The notes: a model not told the origin generated them from the sequence alone. Numbered from the stretch's first letter, positions 16,364 to 25,381 are shown. The stretch is DNA of 52,985 nucleotides from JAFAZJ01 sp050183765 (GCA_050183765.1 JBFXAZ010000028.1:1-52985), one strand, 5' to 3'. A program made the numbers and translations.

Positions 16364-19300
16364 TCAGGCCACGCTCAGCGCGCGGCGGACGGAGCGGGCG
16401 AGCTCGTCGAGGGTGAACGGCTTCTCCAGCAGCGGCGTCTCGGAGTCGAGCGCGGCGGCGCCATCGAGCGAGGCCTGGCTGTTGCCGGAGGTGTAGAGCA
16501 CGCGCAGCTTTGGCCGCTGCTTGACCGCCGCTTCGGCCAGCGCACGACCGTCCAGTCCTCCCGGCATCGCCAGCCCGGTGAACAGCAGGTCGATGTCGTC
16601 GCGCGCCGCGAGCGCGCCGAGCGCCTCGGGACCGTTGGCCGCGCCGGCGACGCGGTAGCCGAGATTGACCAGCATGCGGCTCAGCGTATCGCGCACCGGC
16701 GCCTCGTCCTCGACCACCAGGATGGTCTCGTGGCCGCCGGGCGCGTCCGCCGCGCGGCCGCGCCGGCCGGTGCCGGCGACGTCCTCGACGACGCGCGGCA
16801 GGTAGAGATGGATCGTCGTGCCTCGTCCCGGCGCGCTGTCGATGGCCATCGCGCCGCCGGACTGGCGCACGAAGCCGTAGACCATGCTCAGCCCCAGCCC
16901 GGTGCCCTTGCCCTCGGGCTTGGTGGTGAAGAACGGCTCGGTGGCGCGCGCGATCACCTCGGGCGACATGCCGCCGCCCTGGTCGGCGATGCTGATGCGC
17001 ACGTGGTCGCCGGCGGCGATGCCGCCGATGCGTGCGGCTTCCACCTCGTCGAGACTGACCAGCGCGGTGGCGATCGCGACGCGGCCGCCGCCGGGCATGG
17101 CGTCGCGTGCGTTGGTGGCGAGGTTGAGGATCGCGTTCTCGAGCTGGCTGCGATCGACATGGGCGCCGCAGCGCGAAGCCGCGGGCTCGAGCGCGACCTC
17201 GATGCCGCCGCCCAGCGCGCGCTCCAGCAGCGGCGCGATGTCGGCGATCAGGCGGTTGACGTCGAGCGTCTCGGGCTTCAGCGGCTGGCGGCGGGCGAAG
17301 GCCAGCAGGCGCCGCGTCAGGTCGGCGCCCTGGGCGCCGGCCATCATGATGTTCTTGACCAGCTGGCGCGTGTCCTCCGGCGCGTCCTCGACGACGTCCT
17401 GCAGCAGCTCGGCGCTGCCCATCATCACGGTCAGCACGTTGTTGAAGTCGTGCGCGATGCCGCCGGTGAGCTGGCCCAGCGCCTCCATCTTGAAGCCCTG
17501 GCGCAGCTGCTCCTCGTTCGCGCGCTGCTGGGTGACGTCGAGCGCGATGCCGTCCCAACGGACGTCGCCGTCGGCCAGCCGGCGCGGCGTTGCGGCCACT
17601 CTCATCCAGCGCGGCGGATGGCCGGGCACCATGATGCGCACGTCGAGGGAGAGCGGCGTCATGTTCGTCGCCGATTCGACCTGGGCGGCGCTCCAGCGCG
17701 GGCGGTCTTCCGGCGCCATGAGGTCGATCATGCGCAATTGGCCGCTCAGCACGCGCTCGCGCGACACGCCCAGGACCGATTCGAAGCCGTCGCTGAGGTA
17801 GGTCATGCGCCGCGCGCCGCTTGCGAGATTGGCTTCCAGGGTGAACACCACGCCGGGCAGGTTGTTGGCCAGCGTGCGGAAGAGCGTCTCGCTCTCGCGC
17901 AGCGCGCGCGTGCGCTCGGTGAGCTCGGTCACGTCCAGGCCGATGCCGTCCCAGCGCACGACGCCGTTGGCGAGACGGCGCGGCGTGGCGGCGATCCGGG
18001 TCCATTGCGGCGGAGCCGCCGCGTCGCCGACGAAGCGCACGTCGATGCTGAAGGGCGCCATGTCGCGCGCCGATCTCTCCATCGCCGCGAGATAGGCCTG
18101 CGCGTCCGCCGCCGGCATCGAATGGATCAGGCCCATCTCGCCGCGCCGGACGGCGTCGCGATCGATGTGCAGGGCGGCCGGCAGGGTGTCGCCGAGATAG
18201 GTCAGCCGGCGCTGGCCGCTGCCCGGATCCATCTCGACGGTGAAGACCACGCCGGGCAGGTTGTTGGCCAGCGAACGAAACCGCTCCTCGCTCTCGGCCA
18301 GCGCCTGCGTGCGCCGCATCAGCTCGGTGACGTCGCTGCGCAGGGCGACGACGCTGCCGTCGGGCGTGCGGTAGTCGTGCGCGCGCAACCAGCGGCCCTC
18401 GCTGGTCTGGAACACGGTGGCCTCGCCGCGCTCGCGGGTGGCGATGCGCTGGCGCAGGAAGTCCTCGGCGCTGGTGCCGGGCGGCAGCCGGTAGGCGCCG
18501 CGCGCGATGCCCGCGCGGGTGATCTCCTCGAAGGTCATGCCCAGGCGGATATAGCTGTCGCCGTCGGGGAAATAGCCGCTGTAGTGCCGGTTCATCACCG
18601 CCAGACGGCCCGAGGGATCGAACAGCGCGAAGCCCTCGTTGACGCTCTCCAGCGCGCGGGTCAGCAGCGCCTCGCTCTCGCGCCTTGCCTCGATGGCGCG
18701 CTTCTGCGCCGTGATGTCCTCGACGATGGCGATGGTGTTGGTCGGCCAGCCTTCCTCGTCGCGGATCATGGTGACGCTGAGCTTGGCCCAGATGGTGGCG
18801 CCGTCCTTACGGATGTAGCGCTTCTCGAAGACGTGGCACTCGTCATCGCCGCCGAAGGAATCGAGGTGGAAGCTCTTGTCGAGCGCGATGTCGTCGGGGT
18901 GCGTGACGGTCTCGAAGGAAAGCTCGCGCAATTCGGCCAGGCTGTAGCCCAGCATGCGGCAGAAGGCGTCGTTGGCCTCGAGGTAGCGGCCGTCGGCGTC
19001 GCAGATGTTGATCGCCACCGAGGCCTGGGCGAAGGCCTGGCGCATGCGCGCGTCGGAGGCGCGCACCGCGGTTTCGGCGCGCCGCCGCTCGGTCATGTCC
19101 TCGGCGACCAGGACGAAGCCGCCGCCGGGCAGCGGCCGGCCGCGTATCTCGAAGAAGGTGCCGTCGCGCCGCTCGCGGCGGTAGGAGAACGGCTCGGTGG
19201 CGGCCGCCCGGTACTTGGCGATCACCTCCTCGCGCTGCGCCGGCGTGGCGAATTCGCCCTGCAGGGTCAGCCAGGCCAGCGCCCCGCCGAGTCGCTCGCC

Positions 19301-19438
19301 CGGCCGCAGCACGTCGGCCGGCACGCCGGTGACCTCGGGGAAGCGCTTGTTAAAGCGCACGATTTTCCGCTCCGCGTCGAGCACGCAGACGCCCTCGGAG
19401 AGGGAATCGAACAGCGGATCGTCCACGGCGGCGGACAT
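16364..19438 (-). CDS. Soluble hybrid histidine kinase with five PAS domains and a degenerate receiver
   Basis: 1024 residues with no membrane segment, so probably a cytoplasmic sensor. Five PAS/PAC units span about residues 5-120, 124-250, 255-375, 385-505 and 510-630; the last two are near-duplicates (both contain RSLANNLPGVVFT-like text and a WDGI(G/A)LDVT end). The HisKA H-box has H663 in GGIAHDFNN. The ATPase domain shows NLATNARDAM, DQGGGMS, FFTTK and GKGTGLGLS. The C-terminal receiver (from about 900) has the acidic VVEDE start and the late PFT loop. At the phospho-acceptor site, where TDxxMPGG is expected, it reads T-G955-L-A-MPGG, so it cannot be phosphorylated normally. No partner regulator gene is adjacent. 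Confidence 0.93.
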   Translation of the reverse strand: MSAAVDDPLFDSLSEGVCVLDAERKIVRFNKRFPEVTGVPADVLRPGERLGGALAWLTLQGEFATPAQREEVIAKYRAAATEPFSYRRERRDGTFFEIRGRPLPGGGFVLVAEDMTERRRAETAVRASDARMRQAFAQASVAINICDADGRYLEANDAFCRMLGYSLAELRELSFETVTHPDDIALDKSFHLDSFGGDDECHVFEKRYIRKDGATIWAKLSVTMIRDEEGWPTNTIAIVEDITAQKRAIEARRESEALLTRALESVNEGFALFDPSGRLAVMNRHYSGYFPDGDSYIRLGMTFEEITRAGIARGAYRLPPGTSAEDFLRQRIATRERGEATVFQTSEGRWLRAHDYRTPDGSVVALRSDVTELMRRTQALAESEERFRSLANNLPGVVFTVEMDPGSGQRRLTYLGDTLPAALHIDRDAVRRGEMGLIHSMPAADAQAYLAAMERSARDMAPFSIDVRFVGDAAAPPQWTRIAATPRRLANGVVRWDGIGLDVTELTERTRALRESETLFRTLANNLPGVVFTLEANLASGARRMTYLSDGFESVLGVSRERVLSGQLRMIDLMAPEDRPRWSAAQVESATNMTPLSLDVRIMVPGHPPRWMRVAATPRRLADGDVRWDGIALDVTQQRANEEQLRQGFKMEALGQLTGGIAHDFNNVLTVMMGSAELLQDVVEDAPEDTRQLVKNIMMAGAQGADLTRRLLAFARRQPLKPETLDVNRLIADIAPLLERALGGGIEVALEPAASRCGAHVDRSQLENAILNLATNARDAMPGGGRVAIATALVSLDEVEAARIGGIAAGDHVRISIADQGGGMSPEVIARATEPFFTTKPEGKGTGLGLSMVYGFVRQSGGAMAIDSAPGRGTTIHLYLPRVVEDVAGTGRRGRAADAPGGHETILVVEDEAPVRDTLSRMLVNLGYRVAGAANGPEALGALAARDDIDLLFTGLAMPGGLDGRALAEAAVKQRPKLRVLYTSGNSQASLDGAAALDSETPLLEKPFTLDELARSVRRALSVA

Positions 19439-19611
19439 TAAGGCGGGCTCGTTGGCGATGCAGGCGGACAGTATGGAAGCACGAAAACCGCCGGCACGGT
19501 ATCCGGGTCACGGACCGCGCGGCGAGCGGTGTTCAATGATCGTGCAGCCTGCGGGTGTCAACGCGGCGGGGTGGGAGATTGGTTCAGTTTGGATGAAGTT
19601 GCAGTGCTCGT

Positions 19612-21258
19612 TCAGACTACCACCCGTTGCCCCACCACCTGCACCGCCAGCAACTGCGCCAGTACTTCAACCCCGCGCTTCATGTCCTTCCGATCCGCGA
19701 TGTTGCCGAGGCACAGGCGCACGGCGTGCGGGGCCTCGGCGCGGCCGCTGACGAAGGCGTCGGCCGGGGTGACGCGCACGCCCAGCGCCTCGGCCTCGGC
19801 GGCGAAGTCGCGGGCGCGCCACGGCTCGGGCAGGGTCAGCCAGGCGTGGAAGCAGGCTGATGGCAGGAAGAGCTTGGCGCGGCGCGGGTCGTCGGCCGGG
19901 GGGCGGGCGATCGACGCGGTGGGGGTGGAGACGGCGCCGCTGCTGAGGCGCGCGATCGGCGTGCCGATCTCGACCAGGCGCAGCCCCTCACCCCGACCCT
20001 CTGCCCGCTTGCGGGGGGAGGGAGGGGAGACCGTCCCGACATCGACTCCGGCATCGCCGAAGATCTGCAGCGCGATCTCCTGGCGCTTGCGGGCTTCGTC
20101 GCGCTTGCGGCGCAGCAGCTCGTCGAGCGTGCCGTCCTCGATCCAGCGCGCGGCGATCTCGGCCATCATCGGCGCCGCGGTCCAGCTCGCCGCCGCCATC
20201 GCCGCGCTCAGCCGGCCGAGCAGGCGCGGCGGGGCGTGCATGAAGCCGATGCGCAGGCCGGGCGCACCCATCTTGGAGAGGCCCGCGAGATGGATGGTCT
20301 GCTCGGGCGCGAAGGCGGCCAGCGGCGGCGGCGCGTCGAGCGGGAAGTAGCCGTAGACGTCGTCCTCGACCGTCGGCAGGTCGTACTGGCGGATGATCTC
20401 GGCCAGGCGCCGGCGGCGCTGCTCGCTGATCGTGCGGCCGGTGGGGTTGTGCTGCGTCGGCACGATGTAGAAGGCACGCGCGTCGCCGGTGCGGCAGGCG
20501 GCCTCGAGCGCTTCGGGGCGCGGACCGTCGGCATCGCAGGGCACCGGCTTGAGGCGCAGGCGCATGAGGCGCGCGAGCGAGACGATGCCGGGATAGGTGA
20601 GGTCCTCGACCAGCACCGCGTCGCCCGGCGCGGCCAGAGCGGCGAGCGCGATCATCAGCGCGTGCTGCGTGCCGGCGGCGATCAGCACGCGCGCCGGATC
20701 GAGCATCGGCCGCTCGGGCTTGGGCAGCATCTGGTAGCGGCGGTTGAGCAGCTGGGCGCCGGCCTCGCGGTGGCGCGGCACGCCCAGCCGGCCGGTGAAC
20801 TCGAGCAGCGAGGCCATGTCGTTGCCGGCGGCGATTGCGCGCAGGGTCTCGCGCATCTTCTCGTCCTCGCCGGCCGGCGAGGGCCAGTTCATCGCCAGGT
20901 CGATGACGTTGCTGGTCGGCGCGTCGGTGCGCGCGCGGGGATCGCCCGTCGGGTTGGACAATGAGCGCGGCGCCACCGGCTCGGGATAGGGCAGCGCCGG
21001 CGGGCGCACGAAGCTGCCGCGGCCGACCTCGCCATGGATCAGCCCGCGCCGCTCGGCCTCGGCATAGGCGCGGGTGATCGTGCCCACCGTGCAGCCGAGA
21101 TCCCAGGCGAGGTCGCGATGGGTCGGCAGGCGGGTGTGCGGCTCGAGCTTGCCCGAGGCGATGTCGGCGGCCAGCTGGTTGGCGATGGTCAGGTAGAGCG
21201 GGGTGGTGGCGCCTTCCACCACCGGCTTCCAGCTCGGGCGCTGCTTGCGGATTGTCAT
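19612..21258 (-). CDS. MocR-type GntR/aminotransferase transcriptional regulator with an in-frame insertion
   Basis: 548 residues. An N-terminal GntR winged helix (about 18-85: RLPTHRDLAWDLGCTVGTIT) is fused to a fold-type I aminotransferase domain. PLP-binding features are TQHNPTGRT, VEDDVYGYF and the Schiff-base K329 in GLSKMGAPGLRIG. MocR proteins sense PLP or amino-acid adducts and regulate nearby genes. At about residues 405-465, where relatives pass directly from the helix to the xxACFHxWLxLPEPWR strand, there is an extra segment of about 60 residues. Part of it (PPSPRKRAEGRGEG) is encoded by a palindromic repeat. It is divergent from the shikimate dehydrogenase gene, its likely target, across a region with repeated GGACAAT boxes. 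Confidence 0.92.
   Translation of the reverse strand: MTIRKQRPSWKPVVEGATTPLYLTIANQLAADIASGKLEPHTRLPTHRDLAWDLGCTVGTITRAYAEAERRGLIHGEVGRGSFVRPPALPYPEPVAPRSLSNPTGDPRARTDAPTSNVIDLAMNWPSPAGEDEKMRETLRAIAAGNDMASLLEFTGRLGVPRHREAGAQLLNRRYQMLPKPERPMLDPARVLIAAGTQHALMIALAALAAPGDAVLVEDLTYPGIVSLARLMRLRLKPVPCDADGPRPEALEAACRTGDARAFYIVPTQHNPTGRTISEQRRRRLAEIIRQYDLPTVEDDVYGYFPLDAPPPLAAFAPEQTIHLAGLSKMGAPGLRIGFMHAPPRLLGRLSAAMAAASWTAAPMMAEIAARWIEDGTLDELLRRKRDEARKRQEIALQIFGDAGVDVGTVSPPSPRKRAEGRGEGLRLVEIGTPIARLSSGAVSTPTASIARPPADDPRRAKLFLPSACFHAWLTLPEPWRARDFAAEAEALGVRVTPADAFVSGRAEAPHAVRLCLGNIADRKDMKRGVEVLAQLLAVQVVGQRVVV
19984..20027. repeat. Palindromic repeat element inside the MocR coding sequence
   Basis: CCCCTCACCCCGACCCTCTG, then CCCGC TT GCGGG and a GGGAGGGAGGGG flank, form an imperfect hairpin. 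The pyrimidine-rich/purine-rich layout resembles the intergenic elements elsewhere in this window. In the MocR frame it is translated as a Pro/Arg/Gly-rich stretch and keeps the frame open. It sits inside the segment that has no counterpart in the usual MocR domain layout. This resembles the palindromic elements known inside Rickettsia genes, by analogy only. Confidence 0.7.
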
Positions 21259-21285
21259 GGTGACAAGTTCCCTGCTCGGACGGCG

Positions 21286-21367
21286 ATTGTCTCGCTGTCC
21301 GGCGTTTTATTCGACCAGCGCGATAGGGACAATATGGGCGACATGTAGCCGGACAATCGAATTGTCC
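21286..21367. promoter_or_regulatory. Candidate MocR operator with repeated GGACAAT boxes
   Basis: The 129-bp space between the divergent MocR and shikimate dehydrogenase genes contains GGACAAT at 21327-21333 and 21351-21357 (direct repeats 24 bp apart). ATTGTCC at 21361-21367 pairs with the second box as a GGACAAT-CGA-ATTGTCC palindrome, and a further ATTGTC lies at 21286-21291. MocR regulators commonly bind spaced direct repeats in such divergent promoters. Function is inferred from position and repetition. Confidence 0.6.
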
Positions 21368-21387
21368 CGGTCGTGTATGGTGACACG

Positions 21388-22278
21388 ATGAACGACCCGC
21401 CCCGGCCGCCCAATCCGACGCCGAAATCCCTGCTGCTGGGCCTGATCGGCGCGCCGATCTCCAGTTCGGCGGCGCCGCACATGCACCAGAGCGCCGGGGC
21501 GGCGCTGGGCCTGCGCACGCACTACCAGCTGATCGAGCGCGCCGGCGCGCATCGCGGCGATTTGCGCGCCATGCTCGACGGCGTGCGGCTGCTCGGCTTC
21601 GCCGGGGTCAATGTCACCTTTCCCTACAAGGAGGCGGTGGTGCCGCTGCTCGACGCGCTGGCGCCGGGAATCGCCGAATTGGGCGCGGTCAATACCGTGG
21701 TGGTCGGGCGCGATCAGCGGCTGACCGGCCACAACACCGACTCCACCGGCTTCGCGCGCGCGCTCGGCGAGGTGATCGGCGCCGATCTCGGCGGTCCCGT
21801 CGCGCTGGTCGGCGCCGGCGGCGTCGGCCGCGCGATCGGCTTCGCGCTGGCCGGGATGAAGGTGCCGCAGATCCGCATCGTCGATCGCGACAAGGCCAAG
21901 GCCGAGGCGCTGGTTTCGGCGCTCGCCGGGCGCGCGAACGCGATCGTCGTGGGATCGGTCGAGACGGCGCTCGACGGCGCGGCGGGCGTGATCAACGGCA
22001 CGCCGGTGGGCATGTTGCCCGACACCGGCTGCGCCGTGCCGCTCGCGGCGCTGAAGCCCTCGATGTGGGTGGCCGACGTGGTCTACACGCCGCTGTGGAC
22101 GCCGCTGCTGCTGGCGGCCCGCGAGCGCGGCTGCCGGGTGATGACCGGTCGCGAGCTCTGCGTCTTCCAGGCCTGCGACGCCTTCCACCTGTTCACCGGG
22201 CTGCAGCCGCCGGTGAGCGTGATCGGCGAGGCCTTCGACCAGATCATGCGCCGCCGCGCCGGCGTGCGCGAGGCGTAG
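21388..22278 (+). CDS. Shikimate dehydrogenase family protein
   Basis: 296 residues. The substrate-binding part has GAPISSSAAPHMHQSAG and the catalytic-lysine segment GVNVTFPYKEAV. AVNTVV and GHNTDSTGF bind shikimate, and VALVGAGGVGRAI is the Rossmann nucleotide loop. The enzyme interconverts dehydroshikimate and shikimate, or acts on quinate in relatives. PI(S/A)SSxAPHMHQ-type AroE paralogues controlled by MocR genes may work in catabolism rather than in the core aromatic pathway, so the symbol aroE is withheld. The ATG at 21388 follows a GGTGA; a GTG at 21373 would add five residues. Confidence 0.92.
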   Translation: MNDPPRPPNPTPKSLLLGLIGAPISSSAAPHMHQSAGAALGLRTHYQLIERAGAHRGDLRAMLDGVRLLGFAGVNVTFPYKEAVVPLLDALAPGIAELGAVNTVVVGRDQRLTGHNTDSTGFARALGEVIGADLGGPVALVGAGGVGRAIGFALAGMKVPQIRIVDRDKAKAEALVSALAGRANAIVVGSVETALDGAAGVINGTPVGMLPDTGCAVPLAALKPSMWVADVVYTPLWTPLLLAARERGCRVMTGRELCVFQACDAFHLFTGLQPPVSVIGEAFDQIMRRRAGVREA

Positions 22279-22284
22279 GCACCC

Positions 22285-22387
22285 GTCGTCCTGAGCGCGA
22301 GCGAAGGACCTTGCGGTGGTGCGGTCTACTGCGGCGCCTGTGTGTGACCGCGATACCGCGAGGTCCTTCGCTCGCGCTCTGGACGAC
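22285..22387. repeat. Inverted repeat element, family C copy 1
   Basis: Arms of about 33 bp (22285-22317 and 22355-22387) begin GTCGTCCTGAGCGCGAGCGA and are nearly perfect reverse complements. The loop is about 37 bp. The element fills the spacer between two convergent genes, leaving 6 bases to each stop. The copy at 25382-25480 has the same layout, but the stem reads GCGCAGCG instead of GCGCGAGCG on both arms, a paired change that keeps base pairing. It could serve as a bidirectional terminator. Confidence 0.92.
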
Positions 22388-22393
22388 GGAGAG

Positions 22394-23608
22394 TCAGTAC
22401 GCCGCCTCGAGCAGCCTGAGCGCGTCGGCGACCTGCTCCTCTGCCGAGCGCATGCCGGCGTTGGCGTTGAAGTTCTTCACCGTCTCGGCGGCGATGTTCT
22501 TCAGGTCGTCGCGCGGGATCTCGAGCTGGCGCAGGGTCGTCGGCATGCCCATGCGCGTGTAGGTGCTCTCCAGCCAGTCGGCGACGGCGAGCGCGGCCTG
22601 CCTGCCGTCCATGCCCTCGCGCCATGTGCCCACCGCCTGCGCGACCTTGCGCGCCGACGGCAAGGGCACCGAGTCGGCAAGACGGATGCGCGAGGCCTGC
22701 AGCACGCAGGTCGACTCGCCCTGGCCGACATGCGGATAGCGCACGTGCAGCGCGGTGGAGACCGCGTAGTTGCCGGAGAAGGTGCCACCGCGGAAACGGC
22801 GCAGCCCGTCATCCTCGGACCGGTTCTGCAGGAAGGCGGCGATGCACAGATCGATGCGCGGCTGCGCCGTCGCCGGCTGCTCGGCCAGCCTCGGATAGGC
22901 GTTGAAGGCGAGACGGAAGGCGTGGTGCTCGTCGGCCTCGGCCAGCGGATTCATCTCGACCTGGGCCATCGCCGCGACGAGCCCGGCGAACACCGTCGTG
23001 CCGGTCGAGCGCATCACGTCGTGCGGCGTGCCGAGCAGCACCTCCTCGTCGATGAACAGCGCCTGCGGCCGCGTCTTGGGATCGAAATACTCCATGCGGT
23101 GGTCGAGATCGGGATTCTTCAGGCCCGTGCCGGCGCGGTTCATGGCGCTGGTCGGCGTCGTCGGGATGTTGATGATCGGCGGCTTGGGCGCCATCAGGCG
23201 CGGGCTGTAGGCCGGCTTGCCCTCGGGATACTGGGTCATGATCTTGAAGGGATCCCCAGGCTCGGCCATGAAGATCGCCACCGCGCGCGTGGCCACGATC
23301 ACGCTGCCGCCGCCGATGGCGATCAGCAGGTCGGCGCCCGCCGCCACCGCCGCTTCCTTGGCCGCGCGCACCGAGGCATAGGTCGAGTCCTTCTCGATGC
23401 CGTCGAACACGCCGGCGTAGAGCGGGCCCAGCGCCGCCTCGATGCGCTTCACCGTGGTCGTGCGTTTGTTGATCGAGGGCGAGCAGACGACGAAGGCGCG
23501 CCTGGCGCCGGCGCGGTCGACTGCCTCCTTGATGCCCATCTCGATGGCCTGGCGGCCGACATGCAGGCGCCATGAATATCCCGCCGCCCTGAATCCCGTT
23601 TCGCTCAT
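22394..23608 (-). CDS. Divergent iron-containing alcohol dehydrogenase homologue
   Basis: 404 residues with the Fe-ADH/dehydroquinate-synthase-like fold. The GGGS nucleotide loop is at 99-102, followed by IINIPTTPTS. Key positions deviate from the family: GGGSxIDxxK reads GGGSVIVATR. The metal-ligand helix STGxDALxHxxE reads STGTTVFAGLVA (residues 201-212), losing the Asp and His ligands. The later HxxxHxLG and HG region is also atypical (STALHVRYPHVGQGES). It may not bind iron, or may have changed chemistry. The ATG at 23608 is used; an in-frame ATG at 23620 adds four residues. It is convergent with the shikimate dehydrogenase and divergent from the amidohydrolase, 66 bases away. Confidence 0.8.
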   Translation of the reverse strand: MSETGFRAAGYSWRLHVGRQAIEMGIKEAVDRAGARRAFVVCSPSINKRTTTVKRIEAALGPLYAGVFDGIEKDSTYASVRAAKEAAVAAGADLLIAIGGGSVIVATRAVAIFMAEPGDPFKIMTQYPEGKPAYSPRLMAPKPPIINIPTTPTSAMNRAGTGLKNPDLDHRMEYFDPKTRPQALFIDEEVLLGTPHDVMRSTGTTVFAGLVAAMAQVEMNPLAEADEHHAFRLAFNAYPRLAEQPATAQPRIDLCIAAFLQNRSEDDGLRRFRGGTFSGNYAVSTALHVRYPHVGQGESTCVLQASRIRLADSVPLPSARKVAQAVGTWREGMDGRQAALAVADWLESTYTRMGMPTTLRQLEIPRDDLKNIAAETVKNFNANAGMRSAEEQVADALRLLEAAY

Positions 23609-23674
23609 CGCGTTCCTCATTGCCGCAGCGGGCATCCTGCCGATACGCTTCGCCCATCCCGCCCGGAGGCTAGC

Positions 23675-25372
23675 ATGGCCGCGTCGCCCAGCCTGGTGAT
23701 CCGCAACGGCACCATCGTCGATGGTTCCGGCGGCGATCCCTACGAAGCCGATCTTGCCATTGCCGATGGAAAAATCTCGGCGATCGGCGACGGCATTCCG
23801 CAGGGCGGGGAGGAGATCGACGCGCGCGGCAAGCTGGTCACGCCCGGCTTCGTGGACCTGCACACGCACTACGACGCGCAGGTGACGTGGAGCGAGCGGC
23901 TCTCGCCCTCGACCTGGAACGGCGTGACCACGGTGCTGTGCGGCAATTGCGGCGTTGGCTTCGCGCCCTGCCACGAAGACCAGCACGCGATGCTGATCAA
24001 CCTGATGGAGGGCGTCGAGGACATCCCCGAGGTGGTGCTGAGCGAAGGCCTGCCGTGGAACTGGCACAGCTTTCCCGACTACCTCGATGCCATCGCGAGG
24101 CGCCGCTACGACGCCGATGTGGCGTTCCAGGTGCCGCACGCGGCGCTGCGCGTCTACGTCATGGGCCAGCGCGGCGTCGATCGCGAGGCGGCCACCGACT
24201 CGGATCGCCGGCGCATGGCCGAACTCACCGCCGAGGGCCTGCGCGCGGGCGCGCTGGGATTCTCGACCTCGCGCACCTTGAACCATCGCTCGGCCGATGG
24301 CCGGCACATCCCGACCCTGCGCGCCGAGGAAGCCGAGCTGACCGCGATCGCGCAGGCCATGCGCGAGGTCGGCAGCGGCTGGATGCAGATCGTCTCGGAC
24401 TTCGAGCAGGAGGGCGAGATCGAGCTGTTCCGGCGTCTTGCCCAGGAGTCGCGGCGGCCGGTCACCATCAGCCTGCTGCAGTCCGATACGAAGCCGGGCA
24501 ACTGGCGCGCGCTGCTCGACCGCATCGGCGAGGCCAATGCCGAGGGCCTGCGCATCACCGGCCAGATCCGCTCGCGGCCCACCAGCGTGCTGCTGGGCTT
24601 CGAGCTGTCGCAGAATCCGTTCATGGGCCGGCCGAGTTACAGGATGATCGCGCATCTGCCGTTCACGGAGCGGCTGGTGCACCTGCGCGAGCCCGCCTTC
24701 CGCGCGCGCGTGCTGGGCGAGGCGTTCGAGGGCGGCAGCCGCGCGCGCCGCGTCGAGCGCTGGGACCGCATGTATCCGCTGGGCGATCCACCGGACTATG
24801 AGCCGACGGCCGAGAAGAGCATCGCCGCGCAGGCATCGCGCGAGGGTCGCACGCCGGAGGCCGTCGCCTACGACCTGCTGATGGAGCGCGAGGGCAGGGG
24901 CATCCTCTATCTGCCGCTGACCAACTTCGCCGCCGGCAATCTCGACGTGGTGCACGAGATGATCGCCGATCCCAACACCTTGATCGGCCTGGGCGACGGC
25001 GGCGCGCATGTCGGCATCATGTGCGACGCCACGGCGACCAGCTACACCATCACCCACTGGACGCGCGATCGCGGCCGCGGCTCGCTGTTCCCGGTATCGT
25101 GGATCATCAAGCGCCTGACGGCAGACAACGCCGCCGCCATCGGCCTCGACGATCGCGGCCTGCTGCGCGCGGGCATGAAGGCCGACCTCAACATCCTCGA
25201 CTACGACGCGCTGCGCCTGCGCAGCCCGGAGATCGCCTACGACCTGCCGGCCGGCGGGAAGCGGCTGGTGCAGCGCACCGAAGGCTTCGACGCGACGATC
25301 GTGTCGGGCGAGATCGTCTATCGCGACGGCGAGGCGACCGGCGCGCTGCCGGGCCGACTCGTGCGCGGCTGA
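23675..25372 (+). CDS. Amidohydrolase, N-acyl-D-amino-acid deacylase family
   Basis: 565 residues. The N-terminal composite beta-domain (VIRNGTIVDGSGGDPYEADL) leads into the metal motif GFVDLHTHYDAQ (H63, H65). The conserved GNCGVGFAPC cysteine region and the GLGDGGAHVG(I)MCDA active-site loop follow. This is the D-aminoacylase branch, which removes acyl groups from N-acyl-D-amino acids in the cytoplasm; the specific substrate is uncertain. The start has an ideal GGAGG five bases upstream. It is divergent from the Fe-ADH homologue and convergent with the IlvD-family dehydratase. Confidence 0.9.
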   Translation: MAASPSLVIRNGTIVDGSGGDPYEADLAIADGKISAIGDGIPQGGEEIDARGKLVTPGFVDLHTHYDAQVTWSERLSPSTWNGVTTVLCGNCGVGFAPCHEDQHAMLINLMEGVEDIPEVVLSEGLPWNWHSFPDYLDAIARRRYDADVAFQVPHAALRVYVMGQRGVDREAATDSDRRRMAELTAEGLRAGALGFSTSRTLNHRSADGRHIPTLRAEEAELTAIAQAMREVGSGWMQIVSDFEQEGEIELFRRLAQESRRPVTISLLQSDTKPGNWRALLDRIGEANAEGLRITGQIRSRPTSVLLGFELSQNPFMGRPSYRMIAHLPFTERLVHLREPAFRARVLGEAFEGGSRARRVERWDRMYPLGDPPDYEPTAEKSIAAQASREGRTPEAVAYDLLMEREGRGILYLPLTNFAAGNLDVVHEMIADPNTLIGLGDGGAHVGIMCDATATSYTITHWTRDRGRGSLFPVSWIIKRLTADNAAAIGLDDRGLLRAGMKADLNILDYDALRLRSPEIAYDLPAGGKRLVQRTEGFDATIVSGEIVYRDGEATGALPGRLVRG

Positions 25373-25381
25373 CGCGCTCTC

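Noticed and set aside
16190..19441. 1083-codon open frame on the plus strand opposite the histidine kinase
   Set aside because: It is antisense to clear PAS, HisKA and ATPase motifs and encodes Ala/Arg/His-rich text only; a by-product of codon bias.
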